From: Acidobacteriota bacterium
GTDB taxonomy: Bacteria; Acidobacteriota; Blastocatellia; UBA7656
Assembly: GCA_016201275.1 (NCBI GenBank)
Contig: JACQDB010000030.1
Span: 1 to 64,000 of the forward strand
Direction of reading: 5' to 3'
DNA: 64,000 nt
The stretch's first letter is position 1. Each line of letters opens with the position of its first letter. Both the position numbers and the translations under genes were made by a program. Shown here piece by piece: positions 27,297-34,858 of this stretch. Below the pieces are notes generated by a model that was not told where the DNA came from, searched no databases, and saw only the letters and a program-made list of their open reading frames with translations.

Positions 27297-28354
27297 AAAA
27301 TTATGACGAACAATTTTTGACGCGCTACCTGCTGGGCGAAGTGTCCGACGCGGAACGGGCGCAGGTTGAAGAGCGTTTTTTTGCCGACGACGACTATTAT
27401 CAAAGCCTGCTGGTCGCCGAAGACGAATTGATTTACAACTATCTGTGCGGCGCGCTTTCGCCTCACCAGCGCGGACTGTTTGCAGCCCAACTCGCTGCCT
27501 CGCCCAAACGCCGCGACAAAATGAAATTCGTCAAAGACCTGATGACCGCCGCTGCGGCAAACACTGCCGCCGTAACCGTAGCAGCGAGGGTACCAGCAAT
27601 CGTTACGCCCCGGGATGAATCCGCCGCAACGCCGCGCAGCGACGACGAGCGCAAATCTTTCTGGCAAAGCCTTCTGGCTTTTTTGAGTGGACGCAATGCG
27701 GCGCTGCAATTTGGGATGGCGGCGGCGCTGTTGTTGATTGCGTTGGGCGGTGTGTGGATGTGGCGACAGAGCCGTACACTCAGCGCCGAACTGGAAGCCG
27801 CCAAAGCCCACCAGCATCAATATGAACAGAGCGTCCGCGATGCCGAAGCACGAGCGACCATCGAACAACAGAAAGCCGACCAACTGCGACAGCAGAACGC
27901 GGCGTTGAATGATGAACTCAAACGCCAACAGCAAGTGCGGGCGGAATTGGAAAAAGCGAATGAGCAGTTAATTGCTCAAGCTGAAAATCCCGCGAAGCCA
28001 ACAGGACTGACAATTCCGTTTACGCTTGAGCCGGGATTGCCGAGAAGCGATAGCGAAGCCCCTAGGCGGCTTTATTTGCCGCGTCGCGCCGCTCAATTAA
28101 AACTGACGCTGGCCTTGGGGAGCGATGATGGCGGCGGCAAATATCGCGCCGAATTCAGCACTCGCGGCGGCAACTTGATTTGGCGTCAGGACGGGCTTTC
28201 ATCAAGACCGAGGGCTTGGGGCAAAGCCTTGGTGGTGAATTTACCGGTCCGCGTGTTGCGAAACAGCGAATACGATTTGACCGTCAAGCGCGTCATCAGC
28301 AAAGGCGCATTTGAAGATGTAGGCTCCTACTATCTCAAAATCGTCAAACAATGA
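27287..28354 (+). CDS. Membrane anti-sigma-like protein
   Basis: 355 aa from the ATG at 27287, which overlaps the sigma stop; longer in-frame starts run inside the sigma gene and carry unrelated sequence. An N-terminal cytoplasmic helical domain (YDEQFLTRYLLGEVSDAERAQ) fits an anti-sigma domain, although no zinc ligands are present. One membrane helix lies at about 142-160 (MAAALLLIALGGVWMW), then a coiled coil (about 165-230, rich in E, Q, A) and a C-terminal beta-rich extracytoplasmic domain (about 245-355). Such proteins hold their sigma at the membrane until a periplasmic signal arrives (family knowledge). Confidence 0.85.
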   Translation: MELKNYDEQFLTRYLLGEVSDAERAQVEERFFADDDYYQSLLVAEDELIYNYLCGALSPHQRGLFAAQLAASPKRRDKMKFVKDLMTAAAANTAAVTVAARVPAIVTPRDESAATPRSDDERKSFWQSLLAFLSGRNAALQFGMAAALLLIALGGVWMWRQSRTLSAELEAAKAHQHQYEQSVRDAEARATIEQQKADQLRQQNAALNDELKRQQQVRAELEKANEQLIAQAENPAKPTGLTIPFTLEPGLPRSDSEAPRRLYLPRRAAQLKLTLALGSDDGGGKYRAEFSTRGGNLIWRQDGLSSRPRAWGKALVVNLPVRVLRNSEYDLTVKRVISKGAFEDVGSYYLKIVKQ

Positions 28355-28375
28355 GCGATCCATTAAAAGGCCAAC

Positions 28376-28600
28376 ACAACGACTTGGCTTTTTTGCCCCG
28401 AAGAGGTGTAGGAAATTAGCCTATGCTGTAGGCACTGCAATCTTGTCGGATAAATTCTTCGCGCCCTGAAGGAGCGCAGGAGGTTCAACGTGGGAAACTT
28501 CCTACGTCCCTTCAAGGCGCGAATTTCTTTCCCGTGCTTTCCCAAGGGCTTCTCCCTTGGCTAATCTCCTGTGCGTCTCCGGCGCAAAAATCATCTGACT
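28376..28600. repeat. Palindromic repeat cluster
   Basis: TTGCCCCGAAGAGGTGTAGGA, CGCCCTGAAGGAGCGCAGGAG and a TGCGTCTCCGGCGCA hairpin: the same unit types as in 3885-4400 and 39313-39525. No coding content. Confidence 0.6.
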
Positions 28601-28673
28601 TTCAATTTTCAACAGCCCTGAACCGTTATCAAACAAAAGGCAAACCGCCCATCGCTAGATTGAAGAACACCGC

Positions 28674-29039
28674 TCAACTCTGCGCGATAGAAACAATCTC
28701 TCCGGTGACGCGATCCAGACTGACGATGAGAATTTCTCCCATCGGGTTCACCTCGCCAACTGGTTCGCCGCGAAAGGTCACGCGCCACAACCGCCGCCCG
28801 TTCTCTTTTATTTTTTCGGCCTTGATGCTTTGCGGTTGAAACTTCACCTGCGAACGGGCGATTTCAATGGCGCGTGCGCGGCTCAACTCTTTTCGGGAAA
28901 CCGCTGGCGAAGTTGGCGCAGCCGTGTGCAGGCAACTCGCTAGGAGCATCACGGACAACAGGATGAAAAAGGTGACGACGATTTTCCTAGCTTGAGAAAA
29001 GCGCGTTGCAAAATGATTGATGATGATTTTATGAAACAT
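28674..29039 (-). CDS. Small lipoprotein, PepSY-like
   Basis: 121 aa. A long hydrophobic signal (KIVVTFFILLSVMLLASC) ends in a lipobox (LASC, Cys near 36), so it is probably a lipoprotein. The mature part has one helix (SRARAIEIARSQV) and a strand pair (RRLWRVTFRGEP ... ILIVSLDRVTGEIVSI), the topology of a PepSY domain. PepSY proteins often inhibit or chaperone secreted proteases; a protease gene lies 900 bases away on the same strand, but a functional link is speculative. Confidence 0.75.
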   Translation of the reverse strand: MFHKIIINHFATRFSQARKIVVTFFILLSVMLLASCLHTAAPTSPAVSRKELSRARAIEIARSQVKFQPQSIKAEKIKENGRRLWRVTFRGEPVGEVNPMGEILIVSLDRVTGEIVSIAQS

Positions 29040-29281
29040 GATTTTTTCAAGCCCGCGAAGTCAAGCGACGGTCTGAAACCCTGTGCGTCAGCGCCAAAGT
29101 GAAGCCCGTCGCAGCATTCTCAAATCCTTGGAACTGGCTACAGTAGCCAGTTTCGTGTCATCCAGCGCCGGTTTCGTGGATTTGTTCCAGGGCTGCAATC
29201 CCCTCCTGCTTCGCTTTAGAGTTTGTCGCCATCGCGTCGCCCAAATTGCAGTGAGCGACGCGACGGTTGGGTACGTGCCGA

Positions 29282-29854
29282 CTATTCAATCAGCCGTAAA
29301 CGATTCTGAATCAAGCTGCGACCCCGATCAAGCGGCTGCTTGTGGAGTCGCGCCACCACTCGGTCAGTCGGATCAACACCCTCCAGCACCTCGCCATCTT
29401 CGATACGATAGCGCGCCTGATGACTAATCAGGTAATAGCTGCCATCACCCTTGCTCTTGAGGAATAACAGATACCTGCCGCCCGGCTCATAGGCACCACC
29501 ATCGTTGATGTTGAAGACCTGACCGTTGGCCGTAACGCCACCGGTTTGTTCTAGCATCAGCGTCACCTCTTCGTGTACGCCCTTCAAGATGGACTCGATG
29601 GCAAAGGTGTTATTGGTAAATAGCGTTGCATCTTCGCCTTCGCCAACCACGCGGCCTGGTTCTGCCGCCAGATGATCGGCGATGACAATCAGATCAGCGC
29701 CCGCCACTAATCCCCCCGGAGTTCGATAAACGTCCTTCCACTGCGCCTGCATGGTTGGCGTCGCCGTTGGCGATGCTGTCAGAAAATGACCTACGGTCAG
29801 AGCCAGACCTGCGCCCATGACCAGAGACACACACAAAATCGCTATGTTCTTCAT
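29282..29854 (-). CDS. Exported protein of unknown function
   Basis: 190 aa. Signal peptide (MKNIAILCVSLVMGAGLALTV), GGGAGG five bases before the ATG. The mature domain has a pattern of short strands (GADLIVIADHLA, NTFAIESILKGV, GGRYLLFLKSKGDGSYYLI). Secreted proteins of this general shape are widespread in acidobacteria and myxobacteria, but no named family was recognised. It is the third gene after the thioredoxin and the metalloprotease on the same strand, 48 bases behind the protease, so it may be a substrate or partner of either. Confidence 0.75.
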   Translation of the reverse strand: MKNIAILCVSLVMGAGLALTVGHFLTASPTATPTMQAQWKDVYRTPGGLVAGADLIVIADHLAAEPGRVVGEGEDATLFTNNTFAIESILKGVHEEVTLMLEQTGGVTANGQVFNINDGGAYEPGGRYLLFLKSKGDGSYYLISHQARYRIEDGEVLEGVDPTDRVVARLHKQPLDRGRSLIQNRLRLIE

Positions 29855-29902
29855 CTTTTCCTCCCTTTGAAGAAGTGGAAGCCCGCAAGGCTCACGGGCT
29901 GG

Positions 29903-30487
29903 TTATTGGGGAACGTGTGCATAAATCGAATTGAGTTGATCCCGGTCGTGCTGGTTGATCTGGTTGCCCGCCGTCAGGATGGTATCGTTCATGCAAGTGT
30001 CGCTCTGGGTGCGATTGTGATTCAAACCGAAGGTGTGCCCGACCTCCTGGCAGGCCACATGATTGACTGCCGTTTGCGAATAACGCGCCGTGTCTCGCAT
30101 ATAGGTGTCGTTGATCTTGGCATTGGCGCTATTGACGTGGCAACTGCTGATACTGGTTAGCGAGGCCAGTCCCAGCCAACCGTTCTGACCATAGGCTCCA
30201 TAATACAGCCGCAGCTTGGGCGTCGAACTGACAAACAGCGAAACAATGGTTGAATCCCATACGGAAACGGAACCACTATAGGCGCTGGTATAGCTGCTGG
30301 CGCTTCGCACCACGCTGCTTTGGGCAACCGCGCTGGCATAGCCTACCGACCGGGGTGAGTAGTGATAAGCCGTCGAACCGCTGCATAGCCACGGGTGATT
30401 TGCCAAAACGATGCCGGTGCCACTCAATAGCCCGACAACAAAGGTCGCCGCCACCGGCAACCATCGCTTAGTTTGGAAAAGCTTCAT
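29903..30487 (-). CDS. Secreted metzincin-like metalloprotease (Gln in first motif position)
   Basis: 194 aa from the ATG at 30487 (AAAGGAGG nine bases upstream; an in-frame codon at 30514 is weaker). N-terminal export signal (WLPVAATFVVGLLSGTGIVLA). The zinc motif reads CQEVGHTFGLNHN: HExxHxxGxxH with Gln at the first His, retaining Glu, the second His, Gly and the third His. TCMND after it may be the Met-turn. I recall similar QExxHxxGxxH sequences in other secreted bacterial proteins, so this may be a family trait; activity is uncertain. The thioredoxin gene lies 51 bases upstream. Confidence 0.8.
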   Translation of the reverse strand: MKLFQTKRWLPVAATFVVGLLSGTGIVLANHPWLCSGSTAYHYSPRSVGYASAVAQSSVVRSASSYTSAYSGSVSVWDSTIVSLFVSSTPKLRLYYGAYGQNGWLGLASLTSISSCHVNSANAKINDTYMRDTARYSQTAVNHVACQEVGHTFGLNHNRTQSDTCMNDTILTAGNQINQHDRDQLNSIYAHVPQ

Positions 30488-30538
30488 AAGTTGACTCCTC
30501 CTTTGCGTTTTCAAAAGGTGAACAGTTTGAATGGGCGT

Positions 30539-31153
30539 TTAAAAGCCCACCCGCTCGATACATTCGGGACAAACCATCTCGATGACATCCCCAACTTCTC
30601 CTTCATCGAGTGGCTTGCTCCAAACGGCTTGAACTTTCCCCTGTTGATTAACCAATACGGTAAGGGGAACTTCGGTGACGCCATACCGCTTCTGTAGTTC
30701 GATACTGGGAAATGGCACCACCGCGAAGGGCAGTTTCATTTTCCTGGTATGTTGCACAGTGGTGTATGAGTCCGCTATGGAAAGCGCCAGTACCTGGGTG
30801 GAGGAATGAAGTTGTTGCAGCTTGTTGCTAATTTTGATCCACCCGGGAATACTTGCTTCGCAACGATCACAACTGGGACTGTAGATAAACAGCAAGGTTT
30901 GTCGGCTGCCACGCGCCGCGACTTTGACTTCCTGCCCGTCTATATTTGGCGCGGTAAATTCGGGCAATTCATCGCCCTCCCGCACCATACGTATCGGCTC
31001 AGATGCAGGCTCTTCCTGTCGCGGAGTGGCGGCTTGCAGACGCTCGCGCAATCTGGTGTTCTGCCGCCACAGGTAAACGGCCACACTGATCGCAGCAACC
31101 AGGAACAACATAACCATACCGATGAGAATTCGAGAACGAGATTTTGGTTTCAT
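30539..31153 (-). CDS. Membrane-anchored thioredoxin-like (TlpA/ResA class) protein
   Basis: 204 aa. One N-terminal membrane helix (ILIGMVMLFLVAAISVAVYLW), a linker, then a thioredoxin fold facing the periplasm: GDELPEFTAPNIDG (about 61-74), strand LLFIYSPSCDRC with the CDRC active site (about 97), and the cis-Pro region GVTEVPLTVLVNQQGKV. Alkyl-hydroperoxide-reductase/TSA-like or TlpA-like oxidoreductases reduce or form disulfides in the envelope. First gene of a three-gene minus-strand operon with the metalloprotease and exported protein. A second CxxC (MVCPECIER) lies near the C-terminus. Confidence 0.85.
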   Translation of the reverse strand: MKPKSRSRILIGMVMLFLVAAISVAVYLWRQNTRLRERLQAATPRQEEPASEPIRMVREGDELPEFTAPNIDGQEVKVAARGSRQTLLFIYSPSCDRCEASIPGWIKISNKLQQLHSSTQVLALSIADSYTTVQHTRKMKLPFAVVPFPSIELQKRYGVTEVPLTVLVNQQGKVQAVWSKPLDEGEVGDVIEMVCPECIERVGF

Positions 31154-31515
31154 AGCGCTTCCTTGTACAACCAGAGTGATGATACGTCTGACAAAGTGAT
31201 GAACTAATCCTAAGCGTGAGGGAGTCTCAAACGAGACGGTTTTCGGGCTTCCGCAACGATCCGAAATCGGAAAAACTTTTTGAAATCAAAGTGAACACTT
31301 ATGGGATGAGGCGCTACTGTACCAATGCTTCTTCACCTTGTCAACAAATTTATAACGCTTTGGAAAAGCGTAATCATCGTGGCCAACGGACAAACGACCG
31401 GCGCACTGCGGATAGCGCGAAACCGCCTCAACTCAACTGCCGGGTTGAACTGGCAACAGAAAAAACCGCCTGCCCATCAGCGCATCAAAACTTTTTTCGC
31501 CCACTGATTTTTTTC
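31154..31515. other. Gene-free gap
   Basis: About 360 bases upstream of the thioredoxin operon (minus) and of the promoter-like motif at 31516. Several short frames exist on both strands, but none has coding character. The promoter of the minus-strand operon is presumably near 31160-31250 but was not resolved. Confidence 0.4.
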
Positions 31516-31547
31516 ATGAAATGTTTTTTCGCAACTCACCAGTATAG
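31516..31547 (+). promoter_or_regulatory. Candidate ECF promoter, twin of the motif at 26571
   Basis: ATGAAATGTTTT, then TTCGCAACTCACCAG, then TATAG, followed by a 140-base leader to the secreted protein at 31690. See 26571-26602. Confidence 0.5.
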
Positions 31548-31689
31548 GTTGTGAGAACGATAAAGAGGTCAACTTCATGGAACCGATAAACGCTATCGCC
31601 TTCGATGCGGTTGGACGATAACAAAAAAATCAGGGCTGCGGTTGTCGAACCGAGCCTGAATATTACCAGCAGATTAAAGGAGAAAGTTT

Positions 31690-32547
31690 ATGAAACACAC
31701 GCGAAAATCACAAAGCATCGCCAGCATTTTAGCCGTCGTATTTCTGATGTCCATGTTCAGCCTGTTGAGCGTTTCTACACCGACCGCCGATGCCGCCAGC
31801 ATCACCAAAACCTTTGAAATCGGTGCGGGAACCGGACAGCAACGCAGCCACTTCCGCAGCTTCACCGTACCCGCCGGATTGACTGTCAGCACCGCCGTGA
31901 AATTCAAACGCCTGGGCGATCCGGGCGCGCAAAATGATGTGCCGATCATCATCGAATTGCGTCAACCCGGCGCTACCGAAAGCGAAGACGGCCCACTGGT
32001 TGACAGCAAAAACGCTATCGTCCGCCGCGATGAACAGACCCTCAACCTCAGCGGTTCATCCAGCACGCGAGGTTGCAGTTTGCCTTGGCGCGTGCGCGTC
32101 AAATTAGGCGGCACCAATGTTCCGGCCAACGCCGTCATCGGCAGCAGCACCGTCAGCTTTAACGACAGCGCTCGCAATGTCGGCATCGAAGGCGGCTTGA
32201 TTACCTTGAACAAAGGCAACAGCGTCACCAAGAATTTCGGCGGCTCGTCGGGCTTCGGACAAGGCACTTTTACGGTCACCGCAACCTGGATGCACGCCGT
32301 CGCCGGTGTTCCCAATCCCTTCAATCGCCGCATCCTGCTGCGCTTCGAGTTGCTGCGCCCGAATGGTTCGGTAGCCGCTTCCGATACCGGCTACCCGCTG
32401 GAAGGCTCGGACACGCCGAAGATGCGTATCACCTTCAACAACACCACGGATGTCAACGGGCAGTGGAAAATCCGCATCACCAACAACACCAACGACGATG
32501 TGGCTAACATTGACCCGAAAGCCAAATTCGATCCGGGCTGCAACTAA
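31690..32547 (+). CDS. Secreted beta-sandwich protein
   Basis: 285 aa. AAAGGAG six bases before the ATG, signal peptide MKHTRKSQSIASILAVVFLM ending near ADAAS. The mature protein is rich in Ser, Thr, Asn and short strands (FTVPAGLTVSTAVKF, TFTVTATWMHAVAGV, KWKIRI-like end NGQWKIRITNNTNDDVAN), which resembles proprotein-convertase P/PPC-type beta-sandwich modules. It may be a surface or matrix protein. It stands alone behind a promoter-like motif shared with the sigma gene and is followed by a very strong terminator hairpin. Confidence 0.8.
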   Translation: MKHTRKSQSIASILAVVFLMSMFSLLSVSTPTADAASITKTFEIGAGTGQQRSHFRSFTVPAGLTVSTAVKFKRLGDPGAQNDVPIIIELRQPGATESEDGPLVDSKNAIVRRDEQTLNLSGSSSTRGCSLPWRVRVKLGGTNVPANAVIGSSTVSFNDSARNVGIEGGLITLNKGNSVTKNFGGSSGFGQGTFTVTATWMHAVAGVPNPFNRRILLRFELLRPNGSVAASDTGYPLEGSDTPKMRITFNNTTDVNGQWKIRITNNTNDDVANIDPKAKFDPGCN

Positions 32548-32551
32548 AATT

Positions 32552-32606
32552 TTAACTGGCGAAGGCAACACGAACCAGATTCGTTCGTGTTGCCTTCGCC
32601 AGTTAA
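32552..32606 (+). terminator. 23-bp perfect stem hairpin after the secreted protein
   Basis: TTAACTGGCGAAGGCAACA... pairs perfectly with the reverse complement ending AGTTAA; the loop is 9 bases. It starts five bases after the stop codon. No long T tract follows, so it may also serve as an mRNA 3' stabiliser. Confidence 0.7.
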
Positions 32607-32669
32607 AGCTCCGCAGCGCCACTTAAAAAAGCATATAGCGAATTTCATTTGCCCACGACCATGACATCT

Positions 32670-32770
32670 TGTTGAGAGGCGGTCTGTGACCGCCTCTCAA
32701 CCCATCGCACCCCTCGGCAAGCGCGGCGGCACAGACCGCCTCTCAACCCATCGCACCCTCGGCAAGCCAC
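32670..32770. repeat. Direct and palindromic repeats around GAGGCGGTCTGTGACCGCCTC
   Basis: A hairpin GAGGCGGTC-TGT-GACCGCCTC is followed by two direct copies of ACCGCCTCTCAACCCATCGC plus CTCGGCAAG, about 48 bases apart. No coding content in 32607-32910. Confidence 0.55.
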
Positions 32771-32910
32771 TATAACGATCATTGTGGTTGCTGTTTCTTC
32801 ATCGGCTCCTCAGTTTCCCGTCGTTGCGGCTTGAGACATTGCTTCATCTCAGATTGGCGTGTCCACTCGCCAGCGCATTCACCTCCCCGTGTGGATTTTA
32901 TCGAGCTGTC

Positions 32911-34293
32911 CTACAGTTTCTTGAGGTACGCCAGCAACGCCGCTCGCTCGTCCTTCGTCACAAACCCACGATCAATGTCCATGCCGTTTGACGAAAGAAG
33001 CGGCGGCAAGTTGGGTGGCGGATTTAGCCTAGCTACACGCTTGAAGAACGCGTCGTAGTGGTCAAGCACCTCCTCAAGCGTTGCCGCCGAATTGTTGTGG
33101 AAATAGGGGGCGGTCTTGCTGATGCCGCGCAGTTGGGGAACGTCCATCACGCCGAGATCGGCGATTTGCCCGGTTAGCAACAACCGTCCAGGGTCTGAGG
33201 TCGTGAAGGTCTGAGTAGCACCATTGGCAAGCGTGATGCGGTAGGTTCGGGCATTGCGCGCCAGCCGCTGCGGACACGGCGAGAAGTCGTCCGTGGCGGG
33301 GCGCGGACAAGGCGTCTGGATGTTGTGATAGCGTGCGATGGGGCGCACGATCCCGGTCTCGGGCGTCGAGCCGCTCGGATGCAAGGTGCCTCCGTGGCAT
33401 TGAGCGCAGGCGCGGTTGAAGATTTTTTTGCCCTGTTGTTCGAGTTCGTTCAATTCAGTATCAGGGTCGGGGAATGGCATCGAGCCTGAGAGAATGGCGT
33501 TGGCGAGCTTCTTAACGCCTCTTGATGAAAACAGCGTCTGCTGGAAAGCCGCCAAGTCATCGAGCAAGCGCGCCTTGGGTTCCACCGTCACTTGTGCGTG
33601 TGCGAAGAGCGCCCCGCGAGCTTGCTCCTGAAGCGTGGCGAAGCGTGCATCGTGTTGGTAGCCGCCTTGCCGGTTGGGACCGTTGGGGTCTTGCCCCATG
33701 ATGGGGAGACGCGGCGCACCCGGCGGCCAGGTCGGCGCGAAACCATCCGCTCCGGTGATCGCGACATTGAACACAGGCATGACCGCCCGCCACAGATCAA
33801 CAGAGGTCTCGTTGGTGGGCTGTCCGGTGGCTGAATCAATTAGTTTGACATTCAAAGGCAAGGGCATGGTTACGCGAATAAGCCCGTTCTCCACCAGGTT
33901 CGAGAAGTCACTGGCGTTGTCCCCGTGAATGCGGAAATCGTCGGCATCTACAGGGCGAAAGAGCGGATCGTCAGCGTTGGCATTTTGCAGCCGTTTCATC
34001 TGTAGCGCATCGAAGCGCGCTTTGGCAGTTGCTGGAGATAGCTGAAAGCTCTCCGAGGGTATATGACAGTCGGCGCAGGCGCGTCCGTTGCCACCAAGAT
34101 GGCTGAGATTGCTCTTGAAGGCGGCACGCCCTCGCGCCACGGCATTGCAGGGCGGTTCATCGCAATCAAGCTGTGTTGCGCCGTTCTGGTTTGAGTCTTG
34201 TCCCAAGCCGGTGTGCGGCATGGCGGCGGTCATCGCGTAGATGATGGTAAATAAAGCGAAGAAGGCGATGACCGAGTTCTTGAATTTGTACAT
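32911..34293 (-). CDS. Di-heme cytochrome c peroxidase / MauG-family protein
   Basis: 460 aa, exported (MYKFKNSVIAFFALFTIIYA...). Two heme c sites are visible: CADCH near residue 73 and CAQCH near 295. The second domain carries the conserved DVPQLRGISKTAPYFHNNSA and LEEVLDHYDAFF segments of the CcpA/MauG family. Such enzymes reduce peroxide or oxidise protein or small substrates in the periplasm. The length exceeds a classical peroxidase (about 330 aa) because of an inserted segment (about 150-250) with no recognised motif. Minus strand, behind a 28-codon frame and an HTH-like gene. Confidence 0.9.
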   Translation of the reverse strand: MYKFKNSVIAFFALFTIIYAMTAAMPHTGLGQDSNQNGATQLDCDEPPCNAVARGRAAFKSNLSHLGGNGRACADCHIPSESFQLSPATAKARFDALQMKRLQNANADDPLFRPVDADDFRIHGDNASDFSNLVENGLIRVTMPLPLNVKLIDSATGQPTNETSVDLWRAVMPVFNVAITGADGFAPTWPPGAPRLPIMGQDPNGPNRQGGYQHDARFATLQEQARGALFAHAQVTVEPKARLLDDLAAFQQTLFSSRGVKKLANAILSGSMPFPDPDTELNELEQQGKKIFNRACAQCHGGTLHPSGSTPETGIVRPIARYHNIQTPCPRPATDDFSPCPQRLARNARTYRITLANGATQTFTTSDPGRLLLTGQIADLGVMDVPQLRGISKTAPYFHNNSAATLEEVLDHYDAFFKRVARLNPPPNLPPLLSSNGMDIDRGFVTKDERAALLAYLKKL

Positions 34294-34335
34294 GGTGATT
34301 CTCCTTTTCGTTAAAACAAGGTTAAATGATTTGAG

Positions 34336-34422
34336 CTAGCACCAAGGCTCTTGCGCGAAAGCCGCGCTCACGAGCAATGTCAATATCGAAATCAGTGCCA
34401 GTGGTGTTGGTCTCTTTTTCAT
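34336..34422 (-). CDS. Candidate 28-aa signal-like micropeptide
   Basis: ATG at 34422, 28 codons, ending TAG at 34336. The translation is a positively charged start (MKKRPTPL), a hydrophobic core (ALISILTLLVSAA) and AFAQEPWC, so a perfect signal peptide with only about five mature residues. It lies between the HTH gene and the peroxidase on the same strand. It is either a tiny exported peptide or the remnant of a decayed exported gene. Low confidence: no RBS of note and no homologue known to me. Confidence 0.35.
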   Translation of the reverse strand: MKKRPTPLALISILTLLVSAAFAQEPWC

Positions 34423-34437
34423 AATCTTTTCGGCTAA

Positions 34438-34731
34438 TCAGTTGGTGTTTAGTAATGAGTTAAAACAGATGAGCAGCAAGCCGTCGGAACTTTCTGTAAA
34501 GTGCAATCTCTCTGCTTCCACCCATCGGTAAATCGTGCGGGCGCTGATGCCCTTTACGACAGCCGCCTCCTCCGGCTTCCACGCCAGTACGCTTTCTTTA
34601 CAGGTAGCGCACCAGATTTGGCGGTTGCCGACTTCTCGTTTCAGGATCAGTCTTTCGTAGGTTTCAAGGATGATTTCGATCTTCTTTTCTTTCACCCATC
34701 CTCCATTCCTTTTGCCTTGCTCATCAGACAT
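34438..34731 (-). CDS. Small helix-turn-helix protein with CxxC
   Basis: 97 aa. N-terminal half basic (KEKKIEIILETYERLILKREV), a CATCKES pair in the middle, and a MerR/excisionase-like helix-turn-helix (EEAAVVKGISARTIYRWVEAERLHF). The C-terminus (SDGLLLICFNSLL) follows the wing. Probably a DNA-binding regulator of the locus; targets are unknown. It is divergent from the winged-helix regulator at 34859, with a 127-base intergenic region likely to hold both promoters. Confidence 0.75.
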   Translation of the reverse strand: MSDEQGKRNGGWVKEKKIEIILETYERLILKREVGNRQIWCATCKESVLAWKPEEAAVVKGISARTIYRWVEAERLHFTESSDGLLLICFNSLLNTN

Positions 34732-34858
34732 TAGCTATACTCGCTGGCGGTTGTTCCTTGGCGAGTCTGTGTTATAGCCGAGCCTCATCATCAGTCAAGT
34801 GCGCCTTAAATGTCTTGAAGATCGCACTTATATTTTCTGAATCTTTTGAAGATGGATT

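Noticed and set aside
31216-31554. 112-codon plus-strand frame upstream of the secreted protein
   Set aside because: No RBS, low-complexity composition, and it runs over the candidate promoter at 31516.
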